Position numbers and translations under genes: made by a program. Of a stretch of DNA of 8,954 nt, positions 5,964-8,954 are shown one piece after another. Position 1 is the first letter of the stretch. The number at the start of each line of letters is the position of its first letter. This stretch comes from Cyanobacteria bacterium UBA8803 (GTDB taxonomy: Bacteria > Cyanobacteriota > Cyanobacteriia > Cyanobacteriales > Coleofasciculaceae): contig DNXU01000600.1 in assembly GCA_003505715.1 (NCBI GenBank), positions 5,379-14,332 on the forward strand, written 5' to 3'. The notes under the pieces are model-generated. The model searched no databases, was not told the DNA's origin, and worked only from the letters and a program-made list of their open reading frames with translations.

Positions 5964-7569
5964 GCAACCTTACAACATTGACCTAACTGAAAACAAAAGG
6001 CTCATTGAGCAGGCTCAACTAGATGCTTCTAAAAGTGCTGCGGAGCGTAACCGTTTAGGACAATTCGCCACACCAAATACTCTGGCGATCGAAATCCTCA
6101 GTTACTCTAAAACTCTACTTCCACCCAATGAAAAAATTCGATTTTTAGATCCAGCGATTGGTACTGGTTCCTTTTATTCTGCTTTGTTAAAGTTATTCTC
6201 TATTGAACAAATTGAAAGTGCTGTTGGTTATGAGGTTGATCGAGATTATGCTGAAACAGCACTTAAATTATGGGCTAATACCCTTCTGAAGGTTAATCTT
6301 GAGGATTTCACACAAAGCGTTCCGCTTGAACAAGAGAATCTTCGACCCAACTTATTAGTTTGTAACCCGCCTTACGTGCGACACCATCATTTGTCAATTG
6401 AAAAGAAGAATTTTCTTAGAGATTTAGGGATAAAAGCTACTGGTATTCAATTAAGTGGTTTAGCAGGTCTTTACTGCTATTTTATGTTAGCGGCACATGA
6501 ATGGATGTCGCAAAATGGATTGGGTTGCTGGCTAATTCCTTCTGAGTTTATGGATGTAAACTATGGAAGAAAAATCAAAGAATATTTATTAAATCAAGTG
6601 ACTCTACTGCGAGTACATCAATTTTATTATGATGACTTGCAATTTGATAATGTACTTGTATCTACATCAGTTATTTGGTTGAGAAATACAAAACCCAATT
6701 ATGACTATTCTGTAAAGTTTACTTGGGGCGGGACTATTAGTGAACCTATATTTTCAAAAATTGTATCATCAAAGGTTCTAAAAGAATCATCAAAATGGAA
6801 TAGAGCCACAATTTTAGATACTCAAAAGACAAGCATCAAGTCCAAGGTTAAGTTGTCTGATTTATTTGAGATCAAGCGAGGAGTTGCTACTGGAGCCAAT
6901 AACTTTTTCATTCTCTCGGCTGAGAAGATTAGCGAACTTGGCATCCCAGATGAGCTCTTAACCCCTATCTTGCCTAGTCCTCGATACTTGCCAGATGATG
7001 AAATATTTGCAGATGCACAAGGAAATCCTAGCCTTAAACACAAACTTTTCTTGCTAACCTGCAAACAGCCACCAGAAGAACTACGCATTAACCATCCTTC
7101 TGTTTGGAATTACCTTCAGCAGGGTGTAGAAGCTGGAATACCAGAACGTTATTTGTGTAAACATAGGTCATTATGGTACTTGCAGGAAACTAGGTACTCT
7201 ACAAAGTTTCTCTGCACATACATGGGGCGACATCAATCCAAGAATAGTAAGCCCTTTCGCTTTATCCTTAACCATTCCAAAGCAATAGCTCCCAATGTTT
7301 ACTTGATGATGTATCCCAAACAGCATCTAGCAACTCTCCTGGCAGCCGATCCCGAACTACTACAATCTGTTTGGAAAGCCTTAAATTCAATTCCTGTGCA
7401 AAGTCTAATCCATGAAGGGCGTGTTTATGGAGATGGGTTACACAAACTAGAGCCGAGAGAGTTAGCAAACGCACCAGCCGATTTACTGCTAGAAGCACTC
7501 GCCCACCCTCCGCAATTGGGGAGTTGCTTTGTTCGACAACCCCAAAGCTGTGGGGATGTTTCGTGTTGA
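5938..7569 (+). CDS. Type II DNA adenine-N6 methyltransferase (gamma class), partner of the XamI-like endonuclease
   Basis: The 543-residue protein should methylate the adenine of the site cut by its neighbour, using S-adenosylmethionine. Motif X is GQFATP at 41-46, motif I is DPAIGTGSF at 71-79 and the catalytic motif IV is NPPY at 143-146. This X-I-IV order, with target recognition in the C-terminal half, is that of the gamma class (M.TaqI, Eco57I-like). LFEIKRGVATGANNFFIL at 309-326 and GRVYGDGLHKLEPRELAN at 494-511 look like conserved parts of a TaqI-like specificity domain. The start at 5938 lies inside the endonuclease gene; a weak GGGAA stands 10 bases upstream. The last 18 or so residues (from Q526, rich in Cys, Gln and Ser) are encoded by sequence resembling an IS200/IS605 right end, so the natural C-terminus was probably near residues 520-525 and has been replaced. 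Catalytic motifs are intact, so activity is likely. Confidence 0.85.
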   Translation: MTWQNLDYKQPYNIDLTENKRLIEQAQLDASKSAAERNRLGQFATPNTLAIEILSYSKTLLPPNEKIRFLDPAIGTGSFYSALLKLFSIEQIESAVGYEVDRDYAETALKLWANTLLKVNLEDFTQSVPLEQENLRPNLLVCNPPYVRHHHLSIEKKNFLRDLGIKATGIQLSGLAGLYCYFMLAAHEWMSQNGLGCWLIPSEFMDVNYGRKIKEYLLNQVTLLRVHQFYYDDLQFDNVLVSTSVIWLRNTKPNYDYSVKFTWGGTISEPIFSKIVSSKVLKESSKWNRATILDTQKTSIKSKVKLSDLFEIKRGVATGANNFFILSAEKISELGIPDELLTPILPSPRYLPDDEIFADAQGNPSLKHKLFLLTCKQPPEELRINHPSVWNYLQQGVEAGIPERYLCKHRSLWYLQETRYSTKFLCTYMGRHQSKNSKPFRFILNHSKAIAPNVYLMMYPKQHLATLLAADPELLQSVWKALNSIPVQSLIHEGRVYGDGLHKLEPRELANAPADLLLEALAHPPQLGSCFVRQPQSCGDVSC

Positions 7570-7600
7570 CACTCTCCGCCCTAGAAGGGCGAAGATTCTG
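7512..7600 (+). mobile_element. IS200/IS605-type right-end (omega-RNA-like) remnant
   Basis: Two hairpins follow each other: CCCCA/TGGGG at 7540-7555, and CGCCC/GGGCG at 7577-7591 with a TAGAA loop. The second extends by three more pairs (7573-7575 with 7593-7595) across one C/A mismatch. TTGACACTCTCCGCCCTAGA followed by the complementary arm and GATTCT is a form I recall from the 3' ends of cyanobacterial TnpB-carrying IS605-family elements, where the matching base is usually G (GGGCGGAGA). GTTG at 7523 and CAAC at 7537 add a third possible pairing. No TnpA or TnpB gene is in the window, so this is a truncated element or a solitary RNA. It overlaps the end of the methyltransferase gene. Confidence 0.5.
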
Positions 7601-7611
7601 GTTCAGGTTAC

Positions 7612-7651
7612 ACCCTGTTTAGAATGGCTTATCTACCCGAAGTTACAGGGT
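7612..7651. repeat. Spaced inverted repeat downstream of the IS-like end
   Basis: ACCCTGT at 7612-7618 is exactly complementary to ACAGGGT at 7645-7651, with 26 bases between. It follows the IS-like end by 11 bases and precedes no T-run longer than three, so it is a poor intrinsic terminator. It may belong to the mobile-element remnant or be an independent intergenic repeat. Confidence 0.3.
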
Positions 7652-7666
7652 TTCAGCTTGGAGTGA

Positions 7667-7807
7667 TGTGCGCGTTGCTGTGAAGATATCAAAGAAAAAG
7701 CGATAATTTTAATTGACTCGCCCGCTCCAGAGATTTGGTTTACCTTTAAGCTGAACCCTATCCGAGGCGATTATATAGTATTAGCTCTGTTGAAGCATCC
7801 AGACTAA
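7667..7807 (+). pseudogene. Start-less coding-like remnant, unrecognised
   Basis: Forty-six codons stay open from the stop at 7664 to TAA at 7805-7807 without any ATG or GTG in frame. The translation (for example EKAIILIDSPAPEIW, then NPIRGDYIVLALLKHPD) has the mixed hydrophobic and charged pattern of a real protein C-terminus. I do not recognise a family. The last 27 bases run antisense to the end of the minus-strand gene at 7781, which weakens the case. It could be the tail of a plus-strand gene disrupted by the element next to it, or chance. Confidence 0.2.
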
Positions 7808-8380
7808 AAAACCTAGAATTTGCTCAACAGGAGGGAGTGGGTAATCCGTGAGGTCAATTGTCACCGTTTGCTCCTTGAGCTGGAGAAAGCGCCATTGAGT
7901 ACCATTGCTAACACAGCCGAAAATCGCTGGGAGTATTTGTGGAGAAACCTGATTAAAGCGTTGTGCAGCCACCATTTCAGCCACACACTGGCCGTAGCCT
8001 GACTTAATATCAGCTTTTTTCGCTTCAACAATCACGGCTGCGGGAGCCACAATAGTGCTGATAATTGGCGAGCGGCTAATCAGAAAATCCACAATACCGT
8101 TGAGACCAACAGCTTCATCAACAGAAAAGTCCTCTCCAGAAAACACAGCGACTTGTCGGTTAAGTATCCGTCGGACTTCAATCAAAACTGGATAAATAAT
8201 ACCTTCTGAACGCATTTTTTCACTACCTGAGGCGGCAATAGGAAGAGTCTCCTCTAGATAGCTGCGTAAAATTTCCGAAGGTGCGATCGGATCTAAAGTA
8301 GGGAAGAAACGCTGTTCGCTTAAAGTTAAAGAAAAAGCATTTAGTGCTGATGCTAGTGTAGTAAATTGGCTGTAAGGCAT
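7781..8380 (-). CDS. PD-(D/E)XK nuclease-fold hypothetical protein
   Basis: This 199-residue protein has the full residue set of the restriction-endonuclease fold in the usual order: E59 in the helix EGIIYPVLIEVRR, D98 in LNGIVDFLI, E119 and K121 in AAVIVEAKKADI, and Q131 in GYGQCVAEM. The region resembles the N-terminal nuclease domains of type I restriction subunits, but no helicase part follows. Stand-alone proteins of this size and style are common hypothetical genes in cyanobacteria; their function is not established, and a nuclease role is inferred from the residues. The ATG at 8380 has no evident ribosome binding site. The gene is convergent with the XamI-type pair, and the next minus-strand gene ends 63 bases upstream of its start, so the two could share a transcript. 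Membership of the fold is fairly safe; the biological role is open. Confidence 0.7.
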   Translation of the reverse strand: MPYSQFTTLASALNAFSLTLSEQRFFPTLDPIAPSEILRSYLEETLPIAASGSEKMRSEGIIYPVLIEVRRILNRQVAVFSGEDFSVDEAVGLNGIVDFLISRSPIISTIVAPAAVIVEAKKADIKSGYGQCVAEMVAAQRFNQVSPQILPAIFGCVSNGTQWRFLQLKEQTVTIDLTDYPLPPVEQILGFLVWMLQQS

Positions 8381-8443
8381 ATCTAGTTAAATTAGAACTT
8401 GTTTATCCTCGCTCAAGATTAGACTGTAGAGCGCAACTTAGTA

Positions 8444-8954
8444 TCACGCAGAAGCTCTTATGAATGTGCTGATTCTGTTCTCAAGAACCGCTATATCTTC
8501 AGGACAAAGTTGGTGAATGCGGTCATACCTTCGCACCGCTTCTTCTGCCAGGATTTTGCGCCCTTCTCCTGGCGTATTCAGGAGATTTCGCTGTTGTGCA
8601 AATGGCAAAAAATATATTTCTTTCGGATTTACTTCTCTGCGGATATCTTGCCAATTCCAATCAGCAGGCAAGTTATGACCTGCTAACACCCAAATTTCGA
8701 TTTCCTGCCAAGCATTTTCTCCCAGAAGTAACCGTCCTGGCGTAAGAATATTCACCGCTTGCTGCTCAATATTATCAAGTACCCTCTTTCTACCTTCCTT
8801 ACCATCTCGATCTACACAAAGGAGGAACAGGTTAACCATGCCCTTGTACCGATTAATAATTTCCTCAATTCGCTTCCATTTAAGAGCTTCACTGACACCT
8901 CCCAACAGCGGATCTTGACAAACTCTGACTTTGGCGTTGGGTTTTCCTAATTCT
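8444..8954 (-). CDS. C-terminal part of a hypothetical, possibly TOPRIM-like protein (cut by window edge)
   Basis: The frame is open from the window edge to TGA at 8444-8446, giving 169 visible residues; TTG at 8905 is only an internal codon, since readable sequence (KVRVCQDPLLGGVSE) continues before it. Visible landmarks are a hydrophobic strand running into an acidic turn, VNLFLLCVDRDGKEG, and later WQEIEIWVLAGHNLP. A strand ending in DxD followed by an 'IE-W-L' segment is reminiscent of DUF4276/TOPRIM-type proteins, which are often encoded beside an AAA ATPase in OLD-like systems. This is a resemblance in pattern, not a firm family match. The upstream partner, if any, lies outside the window. 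The gene points the same way as the PD-(D/E)XK gene 63 bases downstream. Confidence 0.6.
   Translation of the reverse strand, partial: ELGKPNAKVRVCQDPLLGGVSEALKWKRIEEIINRYKGMVNLFLLCVDRDGKEGRKRVLDNIEQQAVNILTPGRLLLGENAWQEIEIWVLAGHNLPADWNWQDIRREVNPKEIYFLPFAQQRNLLNTPGEGRKILAEEAVRRYDRIHQLCPEDIAVLENRISTFIRASA

Noticed and set aside
7820..8002. Plus-strand open frame opposite the PD-(D/E)XK gene
   Set aside because: It is a shadow of the minus-strand gene, whose catalytic residue pattern is convincing.
8389..8416. Minus-strand promoter TTGAGC, 16 bases, TAATTT before the PD-(D/E)XK gene
   Set aside because: The -10 box matches three of six bases and would give an almost leaderless transcript; too weak to annotate.
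8759..8950. Plus-strand open frame opposite the edge gene
   Set aside because: It is antisense to the continuous minus-strand frame that runs to the window end.
1..8954. CRISPR array or tRNA/rRNA gene
   Set aside because: No regularly spaced direct repeats of 25-40 bases and no cloverleaf or rRNA-like conserved stretch were seen on reading both strands.

Overview
The window looks like a piece of a cyanobacterial chromosome. Four perfect copies of the cyanobacterial palindrome GCGATCGC (HIP1) are present, at 795-802, 1253-1260, 1906-1913 and 5332-5339. The first gene encodes a DUF3352 protein of a type common in cyanobacteria. I cannot name the genus; the short intergenic repeats would suit a filamentous species.

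Layout. 22-1821 (+) is an ordinary N-terminally anchored DUF3352 protein. 1822-2185 is a 364-base gene-free stretch full of short repeats and inverted repeats. 2186-4801 (+) encodes a large Rad3/DinG-like helicase whose C-terminal part carries a PD-(D/E)XK nuclease signature. 4802-4997 is a GC-richer spacer containing a sequence that resembles the 3' half of an integron attC site. 4998-5963 and 5938-7569 (+) are a XamI-type restriction endonuclease and its gamma-class adenine methyltransferase, overlapping by 26 bases. 7512-7600 resembles the right end (omega-RNA region) of an IS200/IS605-type element with no transposase or TnpB gene; the methyltransferase reading frame ends inside it. 7601-7780 holds a spaced inverted repeat and a start-less coding-like remnant. 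7781-8380 (-) is a small protein with a complete PD-(D/E)XK constellation. 8444 to the window end (-) is the C-terminal part of a protein that may be TOPRIM-like.

How the genes may work together. The central 5.4 kb is a restriction-modification island: the methyltransferase should protect host sites (GTCGAC, if specificity matches XamI) that the endonuclease cuts. The helicase-nuclease lies just upstream on the same strand and may be a second, independent or cooperating defence module. The 196-base spacer argues against tight operon coupling. Mobile-element-like sequence on both sides of the XamI pair, the lack of HIP1 sites in the helicase and methyltransferase genes, and their AT-rich look compared with the DUF3352 gene suggest horizontal acquisition. 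The two minus-strand genes may belong to the same accessory region.
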